Source: JAKCDU01 sp035551615 (lineage in GTDB: Bacteria; Actinomycetota; Acidimicrobiia; Acidimicrobiales; Palsa-688). Taken from it: a stretch of 64,000 nucleotides of DNA. Under the pieces are notes generated by a model. It was not told the origin of the DNA and made no database searches. It saw only the letters and a list, made by a program, of their open reading frames with translations. Shown here one piece after another: positions 8,642 to 17,643 of this stretch. The translations under genes were made by a program, and so were the position numbers. The stretch lies in the NCBI GenBank assembly GCA_035551615.1, contig DASZNC010000163.1, positions 1-64,000 on the forward strand. The letters run 5' to 3'. Positions within the stretch are counted from its first letter, which is position 1. The number at the start of each line of letters is the position of its first letter.

Positions 8642-9727
8642 ATGCCGAGTGTCGTCAAAGGGGTGGTTTCCCTGTCAAAGGGGGAGCCCGTTCAGCTGGA
8701 GGACATCCATGTCCCGGACCCCGGTCCCGGTGAGGCGCTGATTGCTGTCGCTGCGTGCGGTGTGTGCCACACCGACCTCCACTACCGCGAGGGCGCCATA
8801 AACGACGACTTCCCGTTCCTGCTCGGTCACGAGGCGGCCGGCACGGTCGAGGCGGTAGGCGAGGGCGTGACCGACGTCGCCCCCGGCGACTACGTGGTGC
8901 TGGCCTGGCGGGCCCCCTGTGGCAACTGCCGGTCGTGCCGCCGGGGCCGCCCCTGGTACTGCTTCGACAGCGCCAACGCCACCCAGAAGATGACCCTGTC
9001 CGACGGGCGGGAGCTGTGGCCGGCGCTCGGCATCGGCGCCTTCGCCGAGAAGACACTGGTCGCCGCCGGCCAGGCGGTCAAGGTCGACCCGGCGGCCCGG
9101 CCCGAGGCGGCCGGCCTGATCGGTTGCGGCATCATGGCCGGCTTCGGTGCGGCGGTGAACACCGGGGCGGTGGGCCGGGGCGACACCGTCGCCGTCATCG
9201 GCTGCGGGGGAGTGGGCGACGCCGCCATCGCCGGGGCCGCCATCGCCGGCGCCCGCCGCATCATCGCCGTGGACCTGGACGACCGGAAGCTGGAGTGGGC
9301 CAGGAAGTTCGGCGCCACCCACACGGTCAACTCCGGGTCGGGCGACGCGGTGGCCGCCATCCAGGAACTGACCGACGGGTTCGGGGCCGACGTGGTCATC
9401 GAGGCGGTGGGCCGCCCGGAGACCTACCGCCAGGCGTTCCTGGCCCGGGACCTGGCCGGCACCCTGGTTCAGGTCGGCGTCCCCGACCCGTCCATGCAGA
9501 TCGAACTGCCGATGATCGAGATGTTCGGCCGGGGCGGGTCGTTGAAGTCGTCCTGGTACGGGGACTGCCTGCCCACGCGCGACTTCCCGATGCTGATCGA
9601 CCTGTACCTGTCTGGCCGACTCGATCTGGACGGGTTCGTGACCGAGACGGTGGGCATCGACGGTGTGGAGGAGGCGTTCGCCCGCATGCAGAAGGGCGAG
9701 GTGCTGAGATCGGTGGTCGTCATTTAA
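8642..9727 (+). CDS. mscR: S-(hydroxymethyl)mycothiol dehydrogenase
   Basis: A 361-residue zinc alcohol dehydrogenase of the mycothiol-dependent formaldehyde dehydrogenase type. It oxidises S-hydroxymethyl-mycothiol, or reduces S-nitrosomycothiol, with NAD(H). Seen: catalytic zinc motif CGVCHTDLHYREG, GHEAAG, the structural zinc cysteines CGNCRSCRRG...C, the Rossmann motif GCGGVGDAAIAGAA, and the near-invariant LKSSWYGDCLP of MscR. The match to actinobacterial MscR runs the whole length. It implies that the host makes mycothiol. It starts 1 bp after the E1 stop and is followed by icmF after 25 bp. Confidence 0.95.
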   Translation: MPSVVKGVVSLSKGEPVQLEDIHVPDPGPGEALIAVAACGVCHTDLHYREGAINDDFPFLLGHEAAGTVEAVGEGVTDVAPGDYVVLAWRAPCGNCRSCRRGRPWYCFDSANATQKMTLSDGRELWPALGIGAFAEKTLVAAGQAVKVDPAARPEAAGLIGCGIMAGFGAAVNTGAVGRGDTVAVIGCGGVGDAAIAGAAIAGARRIIAVDLDDRKLEWARKFGATHTVNSGSGDAVAAIQELTDGFGADVVIEAVGRPETYRQAFLARDLAGTLVQVGVPDPSMQIELPMIEMFGRGGSLKSSWYGDCLPTRDFPMLIDLYLSGRLDLDGFVTETVGIDGVEEAFARMQKGEVLRSVVVI

Positions 9728-9746
9728 TAGGACGTCCTAGTAAAGT
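9728..9746 (+). promoter_or_regulatory. icmF promoter with 12-bp palindromic operator
   Basis: TAGGACGTCCTA (9728-9739) is a perfect palindrome that begins immediately after the mscR stop. The hexamer TAAAGT (9741-9746) follows and ends 6 nt before the icmF GTG, so a transcript would be leaderless. A dimeric regulator (TetR type is an inference) bound here would overlap polymerase. This suggests icmF is regulated separately from mscR. Confidence 0.55.
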
Positions 9747-9752
9747 GGGGGC

Positions 9753-12700
9753 GTGAGCGCCACCGACCTGTACCGTCCGCAGCATCCCGTCCGTTTCGTG
9801 ACGGCGGCCAGCCTGTTCGACGGCCACGACGCGGCCATCAACATCATGCGGCGCCTGCTGCAGGCGCAGGGGGCCGAGGTCATCCACCTGGGCCACAACC
9901 GGTCGGTGGATGAGATCGTCACCGCGGCCGTCCAGGAGGACGTCCAGGGCGTGGCCGTCAGCTCGTACCAGGGCGGCCACGTCGAGTACTTCAAGTACCT
10001 GGTCGACCGGCTACGGGCCGAGGGGCGCCCCGACATCAAGGTGTTCGGCGGCGGCGGGGGCACCATCACCGCGGCCGAGATCAGGGAGCTCCAGGAATAC
10101 GGCGTGGCCCGCCTGTTCTCGCCCCACGACGGCCAGCAGATGGGCCTGGCCGCCATGATCAACACGCTGATCGTCGACTGCGACATTCCGGTGCCGGCCC
10201 TGACCGACGCCGAGCTGGAGGCCCTGCTCGGCGGTGACGAGCGGGCCCTGGCCCGGGCCCTGAGCGCGGCCGAGGAAGGTCGACTGTCCGATCGGCAGTT
10301 GGCCGCCATCCGGGATGGGGCCGGGCGCCGGGAGGCCCCGGTTCTCGGTCTCACCGGGACGGGGGGCTCCGGGAAGTCATCTCTGAACGACGAACTGGTC
10401 CGGCGCTTCCGTCTCGACCACGAGGACAAGCTGCGCATCGCCGTTCTGGCCATCGATCCGAGCCGGCGCAAGGGCGGGGGCGCCCTGCTCGGTGATCGCA
10501 TCCGGATGAACTCGATAGACGGCGGAGGCCGCGTGTTCTTCCGGTCGTTCGCCACCCGCCAGTCGGGCAGCGACCTGCCCGAGAGCCTGCATGACGCCAT
10601 CGCCGCCTGCCGGGCCGCCGGGTTCGACCTGATCGTGGTGGAGACGCCCGGCATCGGGCAGGGCGACTCCGCCGTGGTGCCCTACGTCGACGTGCCGGTC
10701 TACGTGATGACGCCGGAGTTCGGCGCCGCGTCCCAGCTGGAGAAGATCGACATGCTGGACTTCGCGGCGGCGGTGGCCATCAACAAGTTCGAGCGTCGCG
10801 GCGGCGAGGACGCCCTGCGCGATGTGCGCCGCACGCTGGCCCGTAATCCCGATCACTCGGGCGTACCGCTCGACCAGATGCCGGTGTTCGGCACGGTGGC
10901 ATCCCGTTTCGCCGACGACGGCGTGACCGCCCTCTACCAGTTCGTCCGGGACCGGCTCGGCCTACCGTCCGGGGTGTTGGCCCCCGTCGAGGGGCGCACG
11001 TCGACGCGCGGCCATTCGATCGTGCCCGCCAACCGGACGCGCTACCTGGCCGACGTGGCCGAGTCCGTCCGCAGCTATCACGCCGCCACCGACGAGCAGG
11101 TGGCCGTGGCCCGGCGCCGCCAGGCGGCCCGGAGCGTGGCCCAGGCGCTCGGAGGCGACGACCGGGTCGACCGCTTGGCGGCCGACGCCGACGCCGCCCT
11201 GGCCGCCGACAACCAGCGGCTGCTGGAGGAGTGGCCGGCCCGCAAGGAGGCCCTGACCCATACCCGGGAGTCGCTGTCCGGCACGGAGGTACGCCGGGTC
11301 GCCGCCCCCCGGTTCGAGGACCACGGGGAGCTGTTGCGCTGGCTGCGGGCCGAGAACCTGCCCGGGTCGTTCCCGTATACCGCCGGGGTGTTCCCGCTGA
11401 AGCGGGAGGGCGAGGATCCGGCCCGCATGTTCGCCGGGGAGGGCGACGCCTTCCGGACCAACCGGCGGTTCCATCTCCTGGCCGCCGACCAGCCGGCCAC
11501 CCGGCTCTCGACTGCGTTCGACTCGGTGACCCTCTACGGCTTCGATCCCGACCGCCGGCCCGACATCTACGGCAAGGTCGGCAACTCCGGCGTATCCATC
11601 GCCACTCTCGACGACATGAAGGCGCTCTACGACGGGTTCGACCTCTGCGACCCGACCACGTCGGTGTCGATGACGATCAACGGTCCGGCCCCGACCATCC
11701 TGGCCATGTTCTTCAACGCGGCCATCGCCCAGCACCCGGACCTGGCGCCGGCCGAGGTGCTGCGCCGGGTCCGTGGCACCGTGCAGGCCGACATCTTGAA
11801 GGAGGACCAGGGACAGAACACGTGTATCTTCTCGACCGAGTTCTCGCTGCGGGTCATGGCCGATATGCAGGAGTGGTTCATCGCCAACGCGGTGCGCAAC
11901 TTCTACTCCGTCTCCATCTCCGGCTACCACATCGCCGAGGCCGGGGCCAACCCCATCTCCCAGCTGGCGTTCACACTGGCCAACGGGTTCACCTACGTGG
12001 AGTCGTACCTGGCCCGGGGCATGGCGGTCGACGACTTCGCCCCCAACTTCTCCTTCTTCTTCTCCAACGGGATGGACCCCGAGTACAGCGTCATCGGCCG
12101 GGTGGCCCGGCGCATCTGGGCGGTGGCCATGCGGGACCGGTACGGCGCCAATGAGCGCAGCCAGAAGCTGAAGTACCACGTCCAGACATCGGGCCGGTCG
12201 CTGCACGCCCAGGAGATGGCGTTCAACGACATCCGCACCACCCTTCAGGCGCTCTGCGCCATATACGACAACGCCAACAGCCTGCACACCAACGCCTACG
12301 ACGAGGCGGTCACCACCCCGACCGCCGAGTCGGTGCGGCGGGCTCTGGCCATCCAGATGGTCATCAACCGCGAGTGGGGCCTGGCCGCCAACGAGAACCC
12401 CCTCCAGGGCAGCTTCATCGTGGAGGATCTCACCGACCTGGTCGAAGAAGCGGTCCTGGCCGAGCTGGAGCGGATCAGCGACCGGGGCGGGGTACTGGGG
12501 GCCATGGAGACCGGCTACCAGCGGGGCCGGATCCAGGACGAGTCGATGCTCTACGAGTCCCGCAAGCATGACGGCTCCCTCCCGATCATCGGGGTGAACA
12601 CGTTCCGCAACCCGGCCGGCGACGCCGTGCCCGACCACCAGGAGCTGGCCCGGTCGACCGAATCCGAGAAGGAGAGCCAGCTCGACCGGCTGGCCGCCTT

Positions 12701-12872
12701 CCACCGGGATCACGCCGACGAGAGCCCGGCCGACCTGGACCGGCTGCGCCAGGCCGCCCTGTCCGGCGACAACGTCTTCGCCGTGCTGATGGACGCCGTG
12801 CGGACCTGCTCCCTCGGCCAGATCACCACTGCGCTGTTCGATGTGGGGGGGCGTTACCGGCGGAACGTCTGA
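9753..12872 (+). CDS. icmF: Fused isobutyryl-CoA mutase (B12 domain - G-protein chaperone - mutase)
   Basis: 1039 residues with the IcmF domain order. N-terminal cobalamin-binding domain (residues 1 to about 140) with DGHDAAIN (23-30), where His25 is the expected lower cobalt ligand. Next comes the MeaB-like GTPase with the P-loop GTGGSGKSS (about 202-210), then the radical mutase barrel (about 480-1039) with FPYTAGVFP, YHIAEAGANP and LHTNAYDEA. It interconverts isobutyryl-CoA and n-butyryl-CoA using adenosylcobalamin, with the G-domain acting in cofactor loading. It fits downstream of valine-derived isobutyryl-CoA. GTG 9753 is preceded by a leaderless-type -10. Related activity on pivalyl- or isovaleryl-CoA is known in the family. 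Confidence 0.95.
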   Translation: MSATDLYRPQHPVRFVTAASLFDGHDAAINIMRRLLQAQGAEVIHLGHNRSVDEIVTAAVQEDVQGVAVSSYQGGHVEYFKYLVDRLRAEGRPDIKVFGGGGGTITAAEIRELQEYGVARLFSPHDGQQMGLAAMINTLIVDCDIPVPALTDAELEALLGGDERALARALSAAEEGRLSDRQLAAIRDGAGRREAPVLGLTGTGGSGKSSLNDELVRRFRLDHEDKLRIAVLAIDPSRRKGGGALLGDRIRMNSIDGGGRVFFRSFATRQSGSDLPESLHDAIAACRAAGFDLIVVETPGIGQGDSAVVPYVDVPVYVMTPEFGAASQLEKIDMLDFAAAVAINKFERRGGEDALRDVRRTLARNPDHSGVPLDQMPVFGTVASRFADDGVTALYQFVRDRLGLPSGVLAPVEGRTSTRGHSIVPANRTRYLADVAESVRSYHAATDEQVAVARRRQAARSVAQALGGDDRVDRLAADADAALAADNQRLLEEWPARKEALTHTRESLSGTEVRRVAAPRFEDHGELLRWLRAENLPGSFPYTAGVFPLKREGEDPARMFAGEGDAFRTNRRFHLLAADQPATRLSTAFDSVTLYGFDPDRRPDIYGKVGNSGVSIATLDDMKALYDGFDLCDPTTSVSMTINGPAPTILAMFFNAAIAQHPDLAPAEVLRRVRGTVQADILKEDQGQNTCIFSTEFSLRVMADMQEWFIANAVRNFYSVSISGYHIAEAGANPISQLAFTLANGFTYVESYLARGMAVDDFAPNFSFFFSNGMDPEYSVIGRVARRIWAVAMRDRYGANERSQKLKYHVQTSGRSLHAQEMAFNDIRTTLQALCAIYDNANSLHTNAYDEAVTTPTAESVRRALAIQMVINREWGLAANENPLQGSFIVEDLTDLVEEAVLAELERISDRGGVLGAMETGYQRGRIQDESMLYESRKHDGSLPIIGVNTFRNPAGDAVPDHQELARSTESEKESQLDRLAAFHRDHADESPADLDRLRQAALSGDNVFAVLMDAVRTCSLGQITTALFDVGGRYRRNV

Positions 12873-12877
12873 CTCCT

Positions 12878-12907
12878 TTGTCGGAAAAACGGATACCCGA
12901 CTAATCT
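12878..12907 (+). promoter_or_regulatory. Likely cysD promoter
   Basis: TTGTCG (12878-12883) and TAATCT (12902-12907) are 18 bp apart, a good match to a vegetative promoter. The -10 ends 8 nt before the ATG at 12916, so the mRNA would be leaderless or nearly so. Confidence 0.5.
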
Positions 12908-12915
12908 CGTAAGGA

Positions 12916-13830
12916 ATGCCTTCGGTCGCTTATGAACTGAGTCATATCCGCACGCTCGAGGCGGAGGCGGTGCACATTTTCCGGGAGGTGGCGGCCACGT
13001 TCGAGCGGCCGGTGCTGTTGTTCTCGGGGGGCAAGGATTCGGTGGTGATGTTGCATGTGGCGGCCAAGGCGTTCTGGCCGGCGCCGTTGCCGTTCCCGGT
13101 GATGCATGTCGATACCGGCCACAATCTGCCGGAGGTGATCGAGTTCCGGGATCGTACGGTGGAGCGGCTGGGTGTGCGCCTGGTGGTGGCTTCGGTGCAG
13201 GACGACATCGATGCCGGTCGGGTGGCGGAGGAGACGGGGCCGAAGGCCAGTCGGAACCGGTTGCAGACGGTGACGTTGTTGCGGGGGATCGTCGAGCAGC
13301 GTTTCGATGCGGTGTTCGGTGGGGCGCGACGCGATGAGGAGAAGGCCCGGGCCAAGGAGCGGGTGTTCAGTTTCCGTGACGAGTTCGGTCAGTGGGATCC
13401 GAAGAATCAGCGGCCGGAGCTGTGGAACCTGTACAACGGGGCGCACCGCAAGGGTGAGCACATCCGGGTGTTCCCGTTGTCGAACTGGACGGAGCTGGAC
13501 ATCTGGCAGTACGTGCTGGACGAGGGGATCGAGTTGCCGTCGTTGTATTACGCGCACCGGCGGGAGGTGTTCGAGCGGGACGGGATGCTGTTGGCTCTGT
13601 CGCCGTTCGTGACGGTGCTCGATGGTGAGGAGGTGTACGAGGCGACGGTGCGGTTCCGGACCATCGGCGATGCTACGTGCACCGGTTGTGTGGAGTCGTT
13701 GGCCGCCGATGCGGATGCGGTGGTGGCTGAGGTGGCGGCGTCGCGGTTGACCGAGCGGGGGGCGACGCGCGCCGATGACCGTATCTCGGAGGCGGGTATG
13801 GAAGACCGTAAGAAGGAGGGGTACTTCTAG
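12916..13830 (+). CDS. cysD: Sulfate adenylyltransferase subunit 2
   Basis: 304 residues, full length for CysD. The PP-loop SGGKDS sits at residues 37-42, and GGARRDEEKARAKER and WNLYNGAHRKGEHIRVFPLSNWTE-type blocks follow. The C-terminus has the typical DRKKEGYF end. With CysN it makes adenylylsulfate from ATP and sulfate. The next gene starts with a GTG whose G is the last base of this gene's TAG, and GGAGG lies 12 nt before that GTG, so the two should be coupled. Codon use here is rich in TTG, GTG, GCG and GAT, unlike most neighbours, which prefer C-ending codons. Confidence 0.95.
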   Translation: MPSVAYELSHIRTLEAEAVHIFREVAATFERPVLLFSGGKDSVVMLHVAAKAFWPAPLPFPVMHVDTGHNLPEVIEFRDRTVERLGVRLVVASVQDDIDAGRVAEETGPKASRNRLQTVTLLRGIVEQRFDAVFGGARRDEEKARAKERVFSFRDEFGQWDPKNQRPELWNLYNGAHRKGEHIRVFPLSNWTELDIWQYVLDEGIELPSLYYAHRREVFERDGMLLALSPFVTVLDGEEVYEATVRFRTIGDATCTGCVESLAADADAVVAEVAASRLTERGATRADDRISEAGMEDRKKEGYF

Positions 13831-15677
13831 TGCCCGAGTTGTTGCGGCTGGCCACGGCCGGCAGTGTCGATGACGGCAAGTCGACGTTGATCGGGCGGCT
13901 CTTGTACGACTCGAAGTCGATCTTCGCGGATCAGTTGGAGGCGGTGGAGCGCACTTCGCGCGAGCGGGGCGACGAGTACACCAACCTGGCGCTTCTGACC
14001 GACGGTTTGCGGGCCGAGCGCGAGCAGGGGATCACCATCGATGTGGCGTATCGGTAATTCGCCACGCCGCGGCGCAAGTTCATCATCGCCGACACGCCGG
14101 GCCACATCCAGTACACCCGCAACATGGTGACGGGGGCGTCGACCGCGGACGTGGCGTTGATCCTCGTCGATGCCCGTCAGGGGGTTTTGGAGCAGTCCCG
14201 CCGGCATGCGTTCATCGCCTCGCTGCTCGGGATCCCGCATCTGGTGGTGTGCATCAACAAGATGGACCTGGTCGGCTGGTCGCAGGAGCGGTTCGAGGAG
14301 ATCCACGACGAGTTCCGCAGTTTCGCCATGAAACTGGACGTGCACGATCTGGTGTTCATTCCGGTCTCGGCCCTGCTGGGCGACAACGTGGTCGGCCAGA
14401 GCGCCAACATGGGCTGGTATGACGGTGCCCCGCTGTTGCACCACTTGGAGAACGTGCACATCGCGTCGGACCGCAACCTGATCGACGCCCGTTTCCCGGT
14501 GCAGTACGTGATCCGGCCCCAGTCGGGCTCCGATGCCGATCTGCACGACTACCGCGGCTACGCCGGGACGGTCGCCGGTGGGGTGTTCAAGACCGGCGAC
14601 GAGGTGGTCGTGCTGCCGTCGGGGTTCACTTCGACGGTGTCGGAGATCCGTGGCCCGGGCGGCGAGGTGTTGGACGAGGCGTTCCCCCCGCAGGCGGTCA
14701 CCCTGTCGTTGGCCGACGACATCGATGTCAGTCGGGGTGACATGATCTGCCGGCCCAACAACCGACCGTCGGTCAGCCAGGACATCGATGCCCTGGTGTG
14801 CTGGTTCTCCGAGCGGGCGTCTCTGACGCCGGGGACCCGCTACGTGGTGCGCCAGACCAGCCGGTCGGTCACCGCGTCGGTCGAGCTGCTCGAGTACCGC
14901 CTGGACATCAACACGTTGCACCGCGATGAGACGGCCGACGGTCTGGCGTTGAACGAGATCGGCCGGGTCCGGCTGCGGGCCCAGTCCCCCTTGATGTTCG
15001 ACCCGTACCGGCGCAACCGGTTCACCGGTTCGTTGATCCTGGTCGACCCGGCCACCAACAACACCGTCGCCGCCGGCATGGTGCTGGGCGCCGAGCAGGC
15101 CCGGGTGTCGGCCAACGTCACCTGGCACAACAACGCCATCGACCGCTCGGCCCGCACCGAAGGAGCCACCATCTGGCTGACCGGGCTGTCGGGGTCGGGC
15201 AAGTCCACCGTCGCGGTGGAGGTGGAACGGCGCCTGGTCGAAGCCGGCCGGGCCGCCTACCTGCTCGACGGCGACAACCTGCGCCACGGCCTCAATGCCG
15301 ACCTGGGCTTCAGCGGCCACGACCGGGCCGAGAACGTCCGCCGTGTCGGTGAGGTGGCCAAGCTGTTCGCCGACGCCGGCCTGATCGCCGTGGTCTCGCT
15401 CGTATCGCCCTACCGGGCCGACCGCAACAAGGTCCGCTCCGCCCACGACGCGGCCGGCCTGCGCTTCATCGAGGTGTTCGTCGACACCCCCCTCGACATC
15501 TGCGAGAGCCGCGACCCCAAAGGCCTCTATGCCAAGGCCCGGGCCGGGGAGATCCGCAACTTCACCGGCATCGACGACCCCTACGAAGCCCCCGACCACG
15601 CCGAGGTCGTCCTGCGCCCCGGCCACGGCAGCCCCTCCGCCATGGCCGACTGGATCCTGGCCCAGCTCGGCCTGTGA
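13830..15677 (+). pseudogene. cysNC: cysNC (sulfate adenylyltransferase subunit 1 - APS kinase) with in-frame TAA at codon 76
   Basis: The frame runs 616 codons from a GTG overlapping cysD, interrupted once by TAA at 14055-14057. Before it: the G1 motif GSVDDGKST and the G2 region GITIDVAYR. After it, in the same frame: FATPRRKF, DTPGH (codon 88), the NKMD motif, the elongation-factor-like barrel, and from about codon 447 an APS kinase domain with GLSGSGKST and RNFTGIDDPYE. The stop replaces the aromatic residue (Tyr) normal at this place; TAT or TAC to TAA is one base. Everything else is intact, so this is a fresh nonsense mutation, a sequencing error, or suppressed. Restart at ATG 14124 would lose G1-G3 but keep APS kinase. 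Confidence 0.85.
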
Positions 15678-15726
15678 CTGCCCTTCGCCCACCCGAGCGG
15701 TCGGCCGTGGCCCACGGTTGGCCGGC

Positions 15727-16488
15727 ATGAGCGTCGCCGCCGACTCCGAACTGGCCGCCCAGATCGCCCACCAGGCCGGGCAGCTGCTGCTATCGGTGCG
15801 GTCGTCGGGATTGACCGGCAAGGAGCTCGGCAAGGCGGGCGATCAGCAGTCGAATGAGATGATCCTGGCCCGGCTGGCCGTCGCCCGCCCCGACGACGCC
15901 GTCCTGTCCGAGGAGTCGGCCGACAGTCCGGCCCGCCTGTCCGCCGACCGGGTGTGGATCGTCGACCCGCTCGACGGCACCCGCGAGTTCGGCCTGCCCG
16001 GCCGCAACGACTGGGCCGTGCACGTCGCACTGTGGGAACGATCGGCGATCGAGACCAACCCTTCCGGGCTGACTGCGTCGGCCGTGGCCCAGCCGGCCCT
16101 GGACGCCGTGTACGCAACCACCGCCGCGGCCGTCGTACCGCCGGCGGTCGACCGGGCACCGGTCATCCTGGTCAGCGACAGCCGCCCGCCGGCCTGGGCG
16201 CCCGAAGTGGCCGCCGCCGTCGGGGGTGTGGTCCAGCCCATGGGCTCGGCCGGCGCCAAAGCCATGGCCGTCGGGCGCGGCGAGGCCGACGCCTATCTCC
16301 ACGCCGGCGGCCAATGGGAATGGGACTCCGCCGCGCCCGTCGGCGTTCTGGCCGCAGCCGGGTTCCACACCTCGCGCATCGACGGGTCGCCGCTGCTCTA
16401 CAACCAGGCCCACCCCTATCTGCCCGACCTGGTCATGTGCCGGCCGGAACTGGCCGCCCCGCTGCTCGCCGCCCTGGCCGGCCTCTAA
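15727..16488 (+). CDS. cysQ: 3'(2'),5'-bisphosphate nucleotidase (PAP phosphatase)
   Basis: 253 residues of the inositol-monophosphatase superfamily. Seen: the metal-binding EESAD, the signature WIVDPLDGTREF, and near the C-terminus WEWDSAAPVGVL. It should dephosphorylate 3'-phosphoadenosine 5'-phosphate, the by-product of PAPS use, to AMP. Location 50 bp downstream of cysNC, whose C-terminal kinase makes PAPS, supports CysQ over an inositol phosphatase. The stop codon overlaps the stop of the convergent gene by 4 bp. Confidence 0.9.
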   Translation: MSVAADSELAAQIAHQAGQLLLSVRSSGLTGKELGKAGDQQSNEMILARLAVARPDDAVLSEESADSPARLSADRVWIVDPLDGTREFGLPGRNDWAVHVALWERSAIETNPSGLTASAVAQPALDAVYATTAAAVVPPAVDRAPVILVSDSRPPAWAPEVAAAVGGVVQPMGSAGAKAMAVGRGEADAYLHAGGQWEWDSAAPVGVLAAAGFHTSRIDGSPLLYNQAHPYLPDLVMCRPELAAPLLAALAGL

Positions 16489-16784
16489 CCGAGCGGGCTC
16501 CACACCGTCATCGAGATGGTGGACAGGTCGAGGGCGTCGGACGGCGCCATCGCCTCGGTGCCGAACCTCCTGGTCATCTCGGCCAGCACCTGGTCCGGAT
16601 CGCCATCCAACTGGTAGACGGCGAGGTAGCGACCATCGGTGTCGCCCGACCGGTAGCGGCGGGCCGACCGGACGCCGGGCACGGCCATGACGTCGGCCAG
16701 ATGGGTGTGGTCGTACCAGTCGTGGTACTCCCGCTCGCGGCCGTCGACCGGTCGGCTGTAGATGAGCAGGAGGGAGTCGGTCAC
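16485..16784 (-). CDS. Small dimeric alpha/beta-barrel protein, DUF4286/EthD-like
   Basis: 99 residues from a GTG at 16784 that overlaps the upstream crotonase stop as GTGA, so translation is probably coupled. The start LLLIYSRPVDGREREYHDWY and the following DHTHLADVMAVPGVRSARRY are typical of the ferredoxin-like barrel family annotated DUF4286 or EthD-like, often found beside degradation or CoA-metabolism genes. Catalysis is not established for this type; a role with the crotonase is an inference from the overlap. Confidence 0.75.
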   Translation of the reverse strand: MTDSLLLIYSRPVDGREREYHDWYDHTHLADVMAVPGVRSARRYRSGDTDGRYLAVYQLDGDPDQVLAEMTRRFGTEAMAPSDALDLSTISMTVWSPLG

Positions 16785-17620
16785 CCGTCCTGGGCCCGGC
16801 GGGCGGCGAACTGGCGGGGCTTGTCGTTGCCCCGCTGAGCCATGTACTGCTGCACGTCGCTCGACCCGCTGCAGATGGAGATGTAGTCGGTCGAGGTCTG
16901 CATGTGGACCCGCATGCCCATCATCTCCCAGGCCCGCTTGATGCCGGTCTTGATGGCCATGATGGTGGACAGCGGCATACCGGCGATCAGCGCCGCCAGT
17001 TCCTCGACCCGCTCCTCGAGCTGGTCGCGGGGCACCACCTCGTTGATGAAGCCCCACTCCAGAGCCTCCTCGGCCGTCAGCGTCTTGGCCGTGTACAGGT
17101 ACTCGAACGCCTTCTTCCAGTTCATCAACAGCCAGGGCTCGATCATCGTCTGGGCGCCGGGTAGGCCGAAGCCCTGGGGGAGTGGCATCTGGAAGTAGGC
17201 GTCATCGGACGCGATGGTCATGTCGGTCAGATAGCCGTAGACGGTCCCTCCTCCCAGGCAGTAGCCGTGGACCTGGGCGATCGTCGCCTTGGGGAACTCC
17301 CAGAGATTGAGGGGCGGCCACAGGAACAGGTCCTGGTTGTGCACCTTGTGGGTGCGCTCAAAGGTCGGGCCGGTCGTCGGGTACACCTCGGCCATCTCCT
17401 CGTGCTTGACGATGGCATGGCCGGCACAGAACCCCTTGCCGTTGGCCTTGATGATGAGGACCTTGACCTCCTCGTCGCGGTTGGCCCACTTCAGGGCGTC
17501 CTCGAAGTCGTAGACCTGCTGGGCGGTCTGGACGTTGGCCTTCTCCGGCCGGTTCATGACGATCCGGGCGATGGGCCCGTCCTTCTCGTAGATGATCGTG
17601 TCCAACTCGGTCTGCGGCAA
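16781..17620 (-). CDS. Crotonase-fold protein (enoyl-CoA hydratase/isomerase family)
   Basis: 279 residues from a TTG at 17620, with GGGGGA 6 nt upstream. The oxyanion-hole motifs are present: KGFCAGHAI and VHGYCLGGGTVYGY. The two catalytic glutamates of classical enoyl-CoA hydratase are not: the GGGCE position reads GGGTV, and the usual PE motif reads PLPQG. A classical hydratase is therefore unlikely; an isomerase, a hydrolase or another crotonase reaction is more plausible. It heads a two-gene operon with the DUF4286-like gene, under a probable operator at 17644-17659. Confidence 0.8.
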   Translation of the reverse strand: MPQTELDTIIYEKDGPIARIVMNRPEKANVQTAQQVYDFEDALKWANRDEEVKVLIIKANGKGFCAGHAIVKHEEMAEVYPTTGPTFERTHKVHNQDLFLWPPLNLWEFPKATIAQVHGYCLGGGTVYGYLTDMTIASDDAYFQMPLPQGFGLPGAQTMIEPWLLMNWKKAFEYLYTAKTLTAEEALEWGFINEVVPRDQLEERVEELAALIAGMPLSTIMAIKTGIKRAWEMMGMRVHMQTSTDYISICSGSSDVQQYMAQRGNDKPRQFAARRAQDG

Positions 17621-17643
17621 CGAAATCCCCCGTAGTGAGAACC

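Noticed and set aside
9728..9752. Cobalamin riboswitch upstream of icmF
   Set aside because: Only 25 bp separate mscR and icmF, which is far too short, and no B12-box sequence is present.
14055..14057. Recoding of the TAA in cysNC as a nonstandard amino acid
   Set aside because: TAA is not known to be used for selenocysteine or pyrrolysine, and the position normally holds an ordinary aromatic residue. A mutation or read error is simpler.
12916..15677. Insertion sequence causing the codon-usage shift
   Set aside because: No transposase, terminal inverted repeats or target duplication can be seen around the cys operon.
13827..15833. 668-codon open frame antisense to cysNC
   Set aside because: High GC makes long antisense frames common. 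This one has no family motifs, while the sense frame carries all CysN and CysC motifs.
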